Part shown: piece after piece, positions 8,799 to 17,495 of the stretch | Position numbering within the stretch: position 1 is the first letter of the stretch | Layout of the letters: the number at the start of each line of letters is the position of its first letter | From: an uncultured Dialister sp. | GTDB lineage: Bacteria; Bacillota; Negativicutes; Veillonellales; Dialisteraceae | DNA: 64,000 nt | Direction: 5' to 3' | NCBI GenBank assembly: GCA_900545365.1 | Contig: UQYL01000002.1 | Span: forward strand, 66,482-130,481 | The notes under the pieces: generated by a model | Told to the model about the DNA's origin: nothing | What the model saw: the letters and a program-made list of their open reading frames with translations, nothing else | Database searches by the model: none | Made by a program: the position numbers and the translations under genes

Positions 8799-9980
8799 AT
8801 GGCGGCAAAAACGACACAGTTGGCAAAATGGATAGAGGAGCTGCGTGAATACTGCACCCGCGAGGGCGTAGTGCCTTACGGAGCGGTGATACGTTTCGTG
8901 AAGCAGGAAAAAATGACTCCAAAGCAGTTCGATGCGCTTTGCGAAGGACTGAACGCGGCGCACATAAATATAGACTTTGAGGGGATTGAATCAGAAGATT
9001 TTTCTTCCGGCGCTTCCGGAGCTGAGGACGGGGAGGAGCCGGATATGGATGATATCATGGCGGAAGAGGAGTCTGATGACGACGGCGGAGACGGCGAAGA
9101 TAATTATGATCTCAGCATCGATGAAAGCGACGTCAAATATGATTCCGTGCACATGTATCTCAAGGAGATCGGCAGCATCAAACTGCTGAGCAGCGAAGAA
9201 GAAATCCGCCTGGCCCAGGCTATCGAAGCCAGCAAGGCGCCTGATGCGACGCCGGAGATCCGGGAAGAAGGCATGCGGGCCCGTTCCAAACTGGCAGACG
9301 CCAATCTCCGTCTGGTCGTTTCTATTGCGAAGAAGTACCGCGAGCGAGGACTCCATATGCTCGACTTGGTGCAGGAGGGAAATATCGGGCTGCTTAAAGC
9401 GGTCGATAAATTCGATTACCATAAGGGCTATAAATTCAGTACCTACGCCACCTGGTGGATCCGGCAGGCCATTACCAGGTCTCTTGCCGATCAGGCGAGA
9501 ACGATCCGCGTGCCAGTGCACATGGTGGAGAGCATCAATAAGATGAACCGCATCGAGCGCCGCATCCAGCAGGAAAACGGCAGGGACGCGACGGAGGAAG
9601 AACTTGCAAAGGCCATGCGGTGCAGTGTAGAAAAGATCCGCGAGATCAAGCAGGTCGCGCTGGATTCGATCTCGCTGGAGACGCCGATCGGCGAAAAGGA
9701 AGATTCCGTGCTTGGCGATACGGTGGAAGACAAGAAGATCGCCGCGCCGGAAGATGAAGCGGCGGCAAGTCTGCAGAATGAGCAGATCGCCAAGCTGCTT
9801 GCGACGCTGACGGAAAGGGAAAGGGGCATCATTTCTCTCCGGTTCGGATTTGAAGACGGCATTCCGCACACGTTGGAAGAAGTGGGCCAGCAGTACGGCG
9901 TGACCCGTGAGCGCGTGCGCCAGATCGAGAAAAAAGCGCTTGGCAAGCTAAAACGCCCGGCGCAGGCGCTGATCAGCTGA
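8799..9980 (+). CDS. rpoD: RNA polymerase primary sigma factor
   Basis: Directs core RNA polymerase to housekeeping promoters. The 393-residue product lacks the long non-conserved insert of proteobacterial RpoD, as usual in Firmicutes. Region 1.1 covers about residues 1-75, then an acidic linker (SDDDGGDGEDNYDLS). Region 2 carries DLVQEGNIGLLKAVDKF and TYATWWIRQAI, and region 4.2 carries TRERVRQIEKKALGKLK. ATG 8799 is chosen because AAAGGAG lies 7 bp upstream; the open frame from 8727 has no ribosome site. No dnaG is adjacent, unlike many Firmicutes, although it could lie elsewhere. Confidence 0.96.
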   Translation: MAAKTTQLAKWIEELREYCTREGVVPYGAVIRFVKQEKMTPKQFDALCEGLNAAHINIDFEGIESEDFSSGASGAEDGEEPDMDDIMAEEESDDDGGDGEDNYDLSIDESDVKYDSVHMYLKEIGSIKLLSSEEEIRLAQAIEASKAPDATPEIREEGMRARSKLADANLRLVVSIAKKYRERGLHMLDLVQEGNIGLLKAVDKFDYHKGYKFSTYATWWIRQAITRSLADQARTIRVPVHMVESINKMNRIERRIQQENGRDATEEELAKAMRCSVEKIREIKQVALDSISLETPIGEKEDSVLGDTVEDKKIAAPEDEAAASLQNEQIAKLLATLTERERGIISLRFGFEDGIPHTLEEVGQQYGVTRERVRQIEKKALGKLKRPAQALIS

Positions 9981-9986
9981 AAACGG

Positions 9987-10019
9987 AAAACTGCTGCGGA
10001 ACCATTCGCGGCAGTTTTT
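9987..10019 (+). terminator. rpoD terminator
   Basis: A 12-bp stem, AAAACTGCTGCG with CGCGGCAGTTTT and one T-G pair, loop of about 8, ending in TTTTT. Confidence 0.85.
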
Positions 10020-10055
10020 GCTTCTATAATAGTGAACTTGCGAATACGAGAGAAA

Positions 10056-10085
10056 TTGACATTTAGGGACTTCCTATTTTATAAT
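10056..10085 (+). promoter_or_regulatory. consensus promoter for bioY
   Basis: TTGACA (10056-10061), 18-bp spacer, TATAAT (10080-10085). Its position rules out any bioY start upstream of about 10092. A GCTCC/GGAGC hairpin lies in the leader at about 10103-10122. No BirA-like palindrome is recognisable. Confidence 0.85.
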
Positions 10086-10142
10086 GAATACGTTAAATAC
10101 GGCTCCGGTATTTTCGGGAGCATCGGAGAAGGTGAGAGCGGG

Positions 10143-10667
10143 TTGAATGAAAATATAAAAAGGGATGTGGCAGCGGCGCTTTTTGCGGCAATGACCGCCA
10201 TATTTACGCAGCTGATCATTCCGATCCAGCCGGTGCCAATCACGCTGGGGACGATGGCTGTCATGATGGCGGGTGCTGTGCTGGGAGCGCATTACGGCGC
10301 GCTCAGCATGATTATTTATGTGCTTCTCGGCGCGGCGGGGCTGCCCGTTTTTGCCATGGCGCACGGCGGCGTGGGTGTCCTCATCGGACCGGGCGGCGGA
10401 TTTATTCTGGGATATATCCTGACGGCGTTTGTCGTGGGATGGTGTACGGATCGGTGGGGGCATTCTTTCCGGGTGCTGATCCCCGCGATGATCGCTGGAT
10501 GCCTCACGGTCTATGCGTGCGGCGTGGCGTGGTTCATGGGGCTGACCGGCGCGGGCATGTGGTCGGCGATGGTGATGTGCATGTTCCCTTTTCTGCCGGG
10601 CGATGTGGTGAAAGTGCTCCTCGGCGCATTTTTGGTCAGCCGGTACAGAAAATCCATCCATTTCTGA
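10143..10667 (+). CDS. bioY: BioY biotin transporter (ECF S component)
   Basis: Substrate-binding membrane subunit for biotin uptake. The product is 174 residues with five or six hydrophobic segments and the BioY signature regions PIQPVPITLGTM and GGFILGY, plus the late PGDVVKVLLGA stretch. The open frame extends to an ATG at 10032, but that lies upstream of the consensus promoter at 10056-10085. The start is therefore taken as TTG 10143, preceded by GAAGGTGAG about 8 bp away. No ECF ATPase or EcfT gene is adjacent, so it works alone or with shared ECF subunits. Confidence 0.88.
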   Translation: MNENIKRDVAAALFAAMTAIFTQLIIPIQPVPITLGTMAVMMAGAVLGAHYGALSMIIYVLLGAAGLPVFAMAHGGVGVLIGPGGGFILGYILTAFVVGWCTDRWGHSFRVLIPAMIAGCLTVYACGVAWFMGLTGAGMWSAMVMCMFPFLPGDVVKVLLGAFLVSRYRKSIHF

Positions 10668-10673
10668 ATGAGG

Positions 10674-10697
10674 AAAAGTCTCGAAAGAGGCTTTTTT
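10674..10697 (+). terminator. bioY terminator
   Basis: AAAAGTCTC, loop GAAA, GAGGCTTTTTT: nine pairs including one T-G, then T-run. Confidence 0.75.
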
Positions 10698-10772
10698 CTT
10701 TTGCCGGAATATAGAACAAATTTTCTACAGATGATAAAATGAGAATAAATGTTCGGTATGGAGGAACGAAAA

Positions 10773-12005
10773 ATGGAGCTGGATGAAAAGCTGAAAATAC
10801 TGGCGGATGCGGCGAAGTATGACGTGTCCTGTTCGTCAAGCGGATCAAAAAGAAGAAATACGGATAGCGGGACGGGGAATGCGAGTTATGCCGGCATCTG
10901 TCACAGCTGGACGGCGGATGGCCGGTGCATTTCCCTGCTGAAGATCCTCATGACAAATTCCTGTATATATGACTGCGAATATTGTGTGAACCGGCGGAGC
11001 AATGATACGCGGCGGGCGGCCTTCACTCCGGAAGAGATCGTCTGCCTGACTATGGGATTTTACCGCAGAAATTATATCGAAGGGCTTTTTCTGAGCTCCG
11101 GTATCGTCCGCTCGCCGGATTATACGTCGGAGCTTCTGCTGCGGACGGTGAAATTGCTCAGGGAACGGGAAAAATTCAACGGATATATCCATGTCAAGGG
11201 GATTCCCGGCACAGACGCGCGTCTGCTGGAGGCGCTGGGGCGATATGCGGACCGGATGAGCGTCAATATGGAACTGCCTTCAGAAAAATCGCTGCGTCTT
11301 CTGGCGCCGCAGAAATCCAGGACGGCAATCCTTTTTCCCATGAAATTTATCCGGGACAAACTGGAGGAAGAAAAAGAAGAAAGGAAACATTCCCGTCATG
11401 CCGTGCCGTTCGTTCCCGCCGGGCAGACGACGCAGCTCATTGTGGGCGCGAGCGGGGAGAGCGACCGGCAGATTCTGCGGCTGACGGAGGGACTGTATCG
11501 GGCGGTGGGACTGAAGCGGGTGTATTATTCCGCCTATGTGCCGGTCATGAAAGGGAAAAATCTGCCGGCCATTGCCCGCCCGCCGCTCCTTCGGGAAAAC
11601 CGGCTGTACCAGGCGGACTGGCTGCTTCGGTATTATCATTTTTCAGCGGATGAGCTGCTTTCAGAAGCCGTTCCCGATTTTGACCCGGAGCTGGATCCGA
11701 AAGCCTTTTGGGCGATTCAGCACCGGGGCCTGTTTCCGGTAGAAGTGAACCGCGCGCCTTATGAAACGCTTCTCCGCGTGCCGGGGATCGGAGTGCAGTC
11801 GGCGCTGCGCATCGTGAAACTGCGCCGGTACGGCGGTCTTTCGGCAGACAGCCTCCGACGGATTGGGATCGTCTGGAAAAGGGCTCGTCATTTTTTAACT
11901 GTAGGAGGCCGGTATTACGGCAGCGGGGATGCCATGACGCTCCGCGGCGACTTGATTTCGGAGAAAAAGGAGCTCCGGGAGATCAGTCTTTTTGAAGGGC
12001 AGGTA
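10773..12005 (+). CDS. radical SAM protein of the DNA modification/repair-linked family (SplB-like)
   Basis: A radical SAM enzyme of the group described as 'putative DNA modification/repair radical SAM protein', linked in many genomes to a DUF4130 protein and a uracil-DNA glycosylase-like gene. The cluster-binding CX3CX2C motif is CIYDCEYC (Cys64, 68, 71), and a helix-hairpin-helix (VPGIGVQSALRIV) lies near the C-terminus, which suggests nucleic acid binding. ATG 10773 is chosen because GGAGG lies 8 bp upstream; ATGs at 10749 and 10758 lack one. The coding end is at about 12005-12008. The substrate is not known. Confidence 0.85.
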
Positions 12006-12010
12006 TAGCG

Positions 12011-12772
12011 ATGATCTATCGATATGACGGGAGTTTTTCCGGATTTCTTTGCGCGGTGTATGAAGCGTACCATGACGGGACGAGCCGCACGGAGGGAATC
12101 TGCGCGGGCGAAGATGCAACAGGGCTTTTCTCGGAAGAAAAACGGGTATTCGACTGCCCCGATCATGCGCGGACAGTGGCGTCCGCTTTTCGGGAGCAGT
12201 GCGGGCGGCCGGCTTTTCAGTGGCTGTACAGAGCGTTTCTGGCGGAAGAAGAGGGGCGGGAAGACGCGCTTTTCCTGTACATCCGGCGCGGATTTCGTCT
12301 GCGGAAAGCCATCTATTCTCACCGCACGGAAAAATGGGCCTGGCAGGTCTTTCAATGGGCGCAGATGACCGGCGCGGAAGCGGGAAAGTTTCTTGGGCTG
12401 GTGCGCTTCAGCGAACTGGGGGAAGGGCTTCTGTACGCGGAAATTGAGCCGAGCCATGATATCCTTCCTGTGATCGCGCCGCATTTTACGAAGAGGCTGG
12501 CGGCGGAAAGATGGGCGATCCACGATGTGCGCCGGAAGAAAGCCGTTCTGTGGGAGGGCAAGCGGCTGCTCTTCGGCGAGATCCCGGAGGCGGCAGCCGT
12601 TTCTTACAGCGAGCGGGAGGAAGGATTCCGCAGGCTTTGGAGAACATATTATCGTCACATGGCGATCCCGGAAAGAGTCAATCCGGAGCTGCGCCGTTCT
12701 TTCATGCCGGAAAAATACTGGGTCCATCTGACGGAGATGCAGAAGGAAAACTTACAAAAATTTTATAAATAG
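12011..12772 (+). CDS. DUF4130 'probable DNA metabolism' protein, partner of the radical SAM gene
   Basis: A 253-residue protein that starts 2 bp after the radical SAM stop. N-terminal YDGSFSGFLCAVYEAY and C-terminal FMPEKYWVHLTEMQ match the DUF4130 family, which occurs next to, or fused to, a uracil-DNA glycosylase domain. Here there is no fused glycosylase domain: the protein ends at the DUF4130 boundary and the next gene is a rhodanese. Function is unknown; a role in DNA base repair or modification is inferred from the neighbourhood of the family. Confidence 0.82.
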   Translation: MIYRYDGSFSGFLCAVYEAYHDGTSRTEGICAGEDATGLFSEEKRVFDCPDHARTVASAFREQCGRPAFQWLYRAFLAEEEGREDALFLYIRRGFRLRKAIYSHRTEKWAWQVFQWAQMTGAEAGKFLGLVRFSELGEGLLYAEIEPSHDILPVIAPHFTKRLAAERWAIHDVRRKKAVLWEGKRLLFGEIPEAAAVSYSEREEGFRRLWRTYYRHMAIPERVNPELRRSFMPEKYWVHLTEMQKENLQKFYK

Positions 12773-12780
12773 CATATAAT
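12751..12780 (+). promoter_or_regulatory. promoter for rhodanese gene, overlapping the upstream stop
   Basis: CTTACA (12751-12756), 18-bp spacer, TATAAT (12775-12780). It lies across the last codons of the DUF4130 gene. Confidence 0.5.
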
Positions 12781-12807
12781 AACGGAAAAAGAAAGAAGGG
12801 AAATACG

Positions 12808-13194
12808 ATGAGAAAACTGATGATAGCGGCGGGGCTGCTGGCGGCAGGACTGGCCGCGGGATGCGCGGGAACGGGGGAAGCGGCGGGATTCCGTTCGATC
12901 AGCCCGGAGAAAGCGAAACAGATGATGGCTGCTCCGGGAGCGGTCGTGGTCGATGTGCGCGAACCGGGAGAATATGCGGAGGGGCATGTGCCGGGCGCCG
13001 TCCTTCTTCCGCTCGGTACGATCGATGCCGAGCATGCCGCCGCGGTCATTCCAGAAAAAGACAGCATGGTCCTCGTTTACTGCCGGAGCGGCGTGCGCAG
13101 CAAAAAAGGCGCGGAAAAGCTGGCGGATCTGGGGTATACGGAAGTGTTTGAGTTCGGCGGGATCATACAGTGGCCGTATGAAACGGTGCGCTGA
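12808..13194 (+). CDS. rhodanese-domain lipoprotein
   Basis: A 128-residue lipoprotein: signal peptide with lipobox LAAGC (Cys19), then a single rhodanese domain (about 30-125) with the active-site loop CRSGVRS (Cys92) and DVREPGEYAEGH. It acts at the envelope face outside the cytoplasm, where such proteins are thought to handle sulfane sulfur or oxidised thiols; the partner is unknown. GAAGGGA precedes the start. Confidence 0.88.
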   Translation: MRKLMIAAGLLAAGLAAGCAGTGEAAGFRSISPEKAKQMMAAPGAVVVDVREPGEYAEGHVPGAVLLPLGTIDAEHAAAVIPEKDSMVLVYCRSGVRSKKGAEKLADLGYTEVFEFGGIIQWPYETVR

Positions 13195-13220
13195 GCAGCC
13201 GGAAAAGGGAAGCAGTTGTG

Positions 13221-13973
13221 ATGGATAAGGAGAGTTTTTTCCGCTCCGCGGAAAAATGCGTCAACGCGCATCCCGGGGAGCGGGTGATCCCTTTTCTCTG
13301 GGAAGGAGAAAAATTCTGGATCAAGAAAAAGCAGAGCAATCACCGCGTACAAGCCGTGAAGTACTCTGCGGAAAGAGAATTTTATTATGAGATCGCCCGT
13401 ATTTCCATTGCGGCAAAACTCACGGACTGCGCGCCGGAGATATTCTTCCTGACAGACGATTACATGGTGCTGAAAGACGGCGGGCCGACGGTACAGCATT
13501 GGCTTCTCTCCGACCGGCCGGAGGCGGAGAAACTGCATATCCTTCATGCGGCAGGGAGGGCGCTCGGACAGCTCCATCAGGCGGGTCTCTGGCACGGGCG
13601 GCCGGCCCTCCGGGATATCGTGTGGGACGGAGAATGCATTCGGCTCCTGGACTGGGAAAACAGGACGTATTTTCATGACCTGCGGCAGAGGCAGGCTATG
13701 GATGTGATCCTGCTGTTACAGGGGATGTATCGGGAAAGCTGGATGAAAGAGACCTTTGTAGAGGCTGCGTGGCAGGGATATCTGGAAGCAGGCGGCCTTC
13801 CCGTTTTGGAGGAAGCGGGCCGCTTTCTGGAGAAGCACGGTGTCGTCCGTGAATTCTGCTCGGCAGTGCATCTTTTTCATTTCAAAGATGTGAAAGCCGT
13901 GGAAAAGGTCTGCCGGTGGTTCGCCGGGAAAAAAGAGGCGTTCCGGCGGGAAAAGAAGGATCTAGAGAAATAA
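13221..13973 (+). CDS. kinase-fold protein, LPS core/Kdo-kinase-like
   Basis: A 250-residue protein with protein-kinase-like features: a Lys-rich beta strand (FWIKKKQS) for nucleotide binding, a catalytic-loop-like HGRPALRDIVWD and a metal-binding-like RLLDWE. This resembles the InaA/RfaP/Kdo-kinase group that phosphorylates LPS sugars. The usual HGDLHPxN is altered (HGR, no Asn at the usual place), so activity is uncertain. ATG 13221 is used; a GTG three bases upstream is in frame. The LPS setting of the chromosome makes a sugar kinase plausible, but that is inference. Confidence 0.55.
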   Translation: MDKESFFRSAEKCVNAHPGERVIPFLWEGEKFWIKKKQSNHRVQAVKYSAEREFYYEIARISIAAKLTDCAPEIFFLTDDYMVLKDGGPTVQHWLLSDRPEAEKLHILHAAGRALGQLHQAGLWHGRPALRDIVWDGECIRLLDWENRTYFHDLRQRQAMDVILLLQGMYRESWMKETFVEAAWQGYLEAGGLPVLEEAGRFLEKHGVVREFCSAVHLFHFKDVKAVEKVCRWFAGKKEAFRREKKDLEK

Positions 13974-13996
13974 TGACCGGCAGAAGGAGGCAGGCA

Positions 13997-14482
13997 TTGG
14001 ACATTAGGGAAATCGCAAGGAAAGCGGAAAGCGGAGAATCGTTTCAGGTAAGGCCGGAGGAGATGCCTGAATATATCCGGTACCTGTATACGACGCACCG
14101 CTGCGTTCATGACTTTCTCGGCATTGCTGTGGACGAAGCGCGGTGCGGCGAGATCTGGCTTTCCATGCCGGTCAGGGCAGATTATACCAATTCCGGCGGC
14201 TTTCTGTACGGCGGCATTTTGGCGGCGATGGCGGATGCCATGTCTCTGGGACTGATCGCAGGCGTGGGGAAATCGGCGGTAACGACGAACCTGTCCATAA
14301 ATTTCGTGAGACCTCATCTGATCGGGGGACGTCTTCGCCTGCACGGGACGATCCGTCATAACGGAGGGCGGCTGCTTACGCTTCGCGGAGAGATCCGCGG
14401 CGAAAAGGGAGAACTCCTTGCCGATATGGACATTGCCATGATGGTCGTGGGGCGCCTTTCTGAAGTGCCGGAAGACTGGTGA
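13997..14482 (+). CDS. hotdog-fold thioesterase (PaaI/DUF4442-like)
   Basis: A 161-residue single hotdog domain. NSGGFLYGGILAAMADAMSLG is the PaaI-type helix region, and TTNLSINFVRPHLIGG the following strand; together they are typical of acyl-CoA thioesterases. TTG 13997 is chosen because AAGGAGG (13984-13990) ends 6 bp upstream; an ATG at 13973 overlapping the previous stop is the alternative and would add eight residues. The acyl substrate is unknown. It forms a short operon with the kinase-fold gene. Confidence 0.8.
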   Translation: MDIREIARKAESGESFQVRPEEMPEYIRYLYTTHRCVHDFLGIAVDEARCGEIWLSMPVRADYTNSGGFLYGGILAAMADAMSLGLIAGVGKSAVTTNLSINFVRPHLIGGRLRLHGTIRHNGGRLLTLRGEIRGEKGELLADMDIAMMVVGRLSEVPEDW

Positions 14483-14535
14483 TGAAAAGAAAGCAGCCGG
14501 GCACACGGCGGTATCCTGAAATTTTTTACCATCTG

Positions 14536-14564
14536 TTGACGAAGCAGGCCTCCCATGATATAAT
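14536..14564 (+). promoter_or_regulatory. tRNA-Val promoter
   Basis: TTGACG (14536-14541), 17-bp spacer, TATAAT (14559-14564). Confidence 0.8.
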
Positions 14565-14581
14565 CATTTTCGTAATCACAT

Positions 14582-14658
14582 GGGGTTATAGCTCAGCTGG
14601 TTAGAGCGCTTCGTTGACATCGAAGAGGTCTTGTGTTCGAATCACAATAGTCCCACCA
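14582..14658 (+). tRNA. tRNA-Val (anticodon GAC)
   Basis: 77 nt with encoded CCA. Acceptor GGGGTTA pairs with TAGTCCC using two G-T pairs. Anticodon stem CTTCG/CGAAG, loop TTGACAT, anticodon GAC. Confidence 0.95.
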
Positions 14659-14663
14659 AAAGG

Positions 14664-14691
14664 AAAGGCGCTTCACAGAGGCGTCTTTTTT
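14664..14691 (+). terminator. tRNA-Val terminator
   Basis: AAAGGCGC, 9-base loop, GCGTCTTT followed by TTT. The rest of the gap to 14818 holds only a TATAAT at 14758-14763, a likely -10 for the next operon without a clear -35. Confidence 0.7.
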
Positions 14692-14818
14692 CGTGCGCGT
14701 TTTTTGTGAAATACGGTCAGTGCGGCGGCTTCTTCTGGAAGGATTTCTGATTTTTGTTATAATAAAAAAAGCTTTTTGAGAAACAACTTTTGTAGGCCCT
14801 GCGGGGGGAGTTGGGGAA

Positions 14819-16000
14819 ATGAATATCTTACTGGCGGATCTTCATAAATATGTGGGATACAGCGGCGGTATTGAGAATGTGCTCGCGCAGTTTGCGTCGG
14901 CCATGCACGAACGGGACCATACAGTGACGGCCGTATTTGCCGATGAAAAGGATGGGCAGCCTTTTTTCCCCATGCCGGCGGGGGTAAGAATATATAATCT
15001 GTACCGGGTCAGCGGGATGAAAGCGATGAGACCGGGGACTGTGCAGAAAATCCTGCGGGAGATCGTGCGGCCGTTCAGCCGCGCCGCCGCAAGGGAAAGG
15101 AATTACCGGATGCTGGCGCAGGCGGCCCCTGCCATGGAAGAGATATTGACGCGGGGAAAGCCGGATGTGATCGTTTCATTCCGGGAGCCGACGGGACGGC
15201 TTCTGCTGGATGGCATAAAGACGGAGATCCCCGTAATCTCCATGCTCCATAATGATCCGGATGAGATCTTTGCCGGCGCGCCGGAGAAAGAAAAGCGAGC
15301 TCTGCTGAAAAGCGCTTTCATTCAGGTACTTCTGCCGTCATTTGTAAAGAAAGCCGAAAAATATCTGCCCTATGACCGGTTTGCCGCAATACCCAACGCG
15401 GTGCGGGCGCCGGAAATTTTTGCGGACCCGGGAGAAGCGAGAAAAATCCACACCATTTCCTGTGTGGGACGGCTGACGGGGCGGACAAAACGGCAGCATC
15501 TGCTGGCGGAAGCTTTTGCGCTGATTGCCGGTGATTTCCCGGATTGGCAGGTCGAGCTGTGGGGGGCGGTCTACGATAAACCCTATGTGGCGTCGTTGAA
15601 ATCAAAGATAAAAAAAGCCGGGCTGGAAGACCGTATCCGCATCTGCGGAACGACGAAAAACATGAACGCTGTCTGGGAAAAAACGGATATCTTTGCTTTT
15701 CCCAGCCATCATGAGGGATTTCCGCTGGCTTTAACGGAGGCCATGAGCTGCGGGATTCCTGCGGTGGGGTACGCTTCCTGTCCGGCGGTAAATGAGCTGA
15801 TTTCCGACGGGAAAACAGGCATCCTTTGTGATGACGGCGCGGAAGCTTTGGCGGAGGCGCTCCGCCGGCTGATGGAAGACAGCGAACTGCGGAGGCAGTA
15901 CGGCATGGCGGCGCGGATGGCCATGGAAGCCTACCGGCCGGACGTTGTGTGGGATCAGTGGGAAACACTGATGGAAAAAGCTGCGGCAGAAAAAAAGTAA
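14819..16000 (+). CDS. glycosyltransferase family 4
   Basis: A 393-residue GT-B enzyme. The N-terminal acceptor domain starts with MNILLADLHKYVGYSGGIENV (glycine-rich loop). The C-terminal donor domain has VGRLTGRTKRQHLL and the EX7E motif EGFPLALTEAM with the conserved CGIPAVG stretch. The next two genes (hldE, GT9) place it in LPS core or O-chain assembly. Donor and acceptor sugars cannot be deduced. GGGGGAG precedes the start. Confidence 0.88.
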   Translation: MNILLADLHKYVGYSGGIENVLAQFASAMHERDHTVTAVFADEKDGQPFFPMPAGVRIYNLYRVSGMKAMRPGTVQKILREIVRPFSRAAARERNYRMLAQAAPAMEEILTRGKPDVIVSFREPTGRLLLDGIKTEIPVISMLHNDPDEIFAGAPEKEKRALLKSAFIQVLLPSFVKKAEKYLPYDRFAAIPNAVRAPEIFADPGEARKIHTISCVGRLTGRTKRQHLLAEAFALIAGDFPDWQVELWGAVYDKPYVASLKSKIKKAGLEDRIRICGTTKNMNAVWEKTDIFAFPSHHEGFPLALTEAMSCGIPAVGYASCPAVNELISDGKTGILCDDGAEALAEALRRLMEDSELRRQYGMAARMAMEAYRPDVVWDQWETLMEKAAAEKK

Positions 16001-16031
16001 AATAGAGATGGGATATAGAGTAGGTGATCGA

Positions 16032-17495
16032 ATGAAACGAGAGGGAGAGATTTTTCTTACCGACCAGGTGCAGCAGGTCCGGGCCGCCGTGATCGGGGAT
16101 ATGATGGCGGACAGATACGTTTTCGGCAGCGTGAACCGCATTTCTCCGGAAGCGCCGGTGCCGGTCAATCTGGTGCAGACGGAGCGGGCCGTTCTCGGCG
16201 GGGCGGCTAATACGGCGGCCAATCTGGCGGCGCTGGGGTGCCGCGTGTATGCGGCAGGCATGCGCGGGGAGGATGAAAACGGCCGGCTGCTTCATGATCT
16301 GTTCGCGGAAAAGAAGATTGACGACAGCGGCGTTATTATTCGGGACGGATATAGCACGATCACGAAGATGCGCATTCTCGGCGCGCGGCAGCAGATGATG
16401 CGGCTGGATTTTGAAAAGTTCTGGCCTTTGGAAGACGAAGGACTTGAGGAAACGCTGCGCTGGCTGGATGGGGTGCATGCGTCGGGGCTGGACTGCATCG
16501 TCCTTTCCGATTACGGAAAAGGCTTTATTACGCCGAAGCTGGCGCAGGAAGTGATCCGCCGGGGGCACGCCTGGAAGATTCCCGTTCTTGTAGATCCGAA
16601 AGGAAGCGACTGGACGAAGTATACCGGTGCTTACGGGATCACGCCGAATCTGAAGGAGCTCTCCGAATGCTACGGGAAGACCATTCCCAATGAAGACGGG
16701 GAGATTGAGCGGACCGGCGTGCTGATCCGGGAGCAATATCATCTGAAATACCTGTTTGTCACGCGTTCCGAGAAGGGCATCACCAGTATCGGCAGCAAGG
16801 AGATCATTCACTGCCCTGCGGCGGCGCAGGATGTGTTTGACGTGTCCGGCGCGGGCGATACGGTCATGGCCATGCTTGCGGCGGCGCTCGCGGCGGGGCG
16901 GGATTCCGAAACGGCGCTGAAGCTGGCCAATACGGCGGCGGGGATCGCTGTGGCAAGAGTCGGGACGTATCCGGTCAGACGGGAAGAAGTGCTGGATGCC
17001 TGGGAAAACGAAGGCAGGGATCTGCGGAAAAATTACCGCCCCCTGTCCTGGGACGCTGCGCGGAAGAAGATCGAGCGGTGGAGAGAAAAAGGGGAGACCA
17101 TCGTATTTACCAATGGCTGCTTCGATATCCTTCACCGCGGGCATGTAACGTATCTTCAGCAGGCGGCGGCTCTCGGCGATCATCTGCTCGTCGGTCTGAA
17201 TACGGACAGTTCGGTAAGACGCCTCAAAGGGAAGGAGCGGCCCATCAACGGCGAACTGGACCGGGCGTTCATGCTGGCGGCGCTGCGCTGGGTGGATGAT
17301 GTGGTGCTCTTTTCGGAAGATACGCCGAAGGAGCTGCTGTCCTGTCTGCGCCCGGACATTCTCGTGAAAGGCGGCGATTACCGGCCGGAAGAGGTGGCGG
17401 GCCGGGAATTTGCGGGGCGTGTGGAGATCCTGCCTTTTGTGGACGGTTACTCTACGACACATACCATTGAAAAGATTCGGGAGCAGAAAAAATAA
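16032..17495 (+). CDS. hldE: bifunctional heptose-7-phosphate kinase / heptose-1-phosphate adenylyltransferase
   Basis: Makes ADP-D-glycero-D-manno-heptose for LPS inner core. The N-terminal PfkB kinase domain (about 1-310) shows GGAANTAANLAALG and the catalytic SGAGDTVMAM. The C-terminal nucleotidyltransferase (about 345-480) begins FTNGCFDILHRGH, with the HxGH motif. ATG 16032 has AGGTGA 5 bp upstream; ATG 16008 in the same frame is a weaker option. Both domains are full length, so one protein does both steps. It overlaps the GT9 gene start by one base. Confidence 0.93.
   Translation: MKREGEIFLTDQVQQVRAAVIGDMMADRYVFGSVNRISPEAPVPVNLVQTERAVLGGAANTAANLAALGCRVYAAGMRGEDENGRLLHDLFAEKKIDDSGVIIRDGYSTITKMRILGARQQMMRLDFEKFWPLEDEGLEETLRWLDGVHASGLDCIVLSDYGKGFITPKLAQEVIRRGHAWKIPVLVDPKGSDWTKYTGAYGITPNLKELSECYGKTIPNEDGEIERTGVLIREQYHLKYLFVTRSEKGITSIGSKEIIHCPAAAQDVFDVSGAGDTVMAMLAAALAAGRDSETALKLANTAAGIAVARVGTYPVRREEVLDAWENEGRDLRKNYRPLSWDAARKKIERWREKGETIVFTNGCFDILHRGHVTYLQQAAALGDHLLVGLNTDSSVRRLKGKERPINGELDRAFMLAALRWVDDVVLFSEDTPKELLSCLRPDILVKGGDYRPEEVAGREFAGRVEILPFVDGYSTTHTIEKIREQKK

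Noticed and set aside
10079..10264. Small - strand frames at the bioY 5' end
   Set aside because: Antisense to bioY and its promoter, no signals.
15318..17462. 714-codon open frame on - opposite GT4 and hldE
   Set aside because: Arg/His/Pro-rich shadow frame of two well-supported genes.
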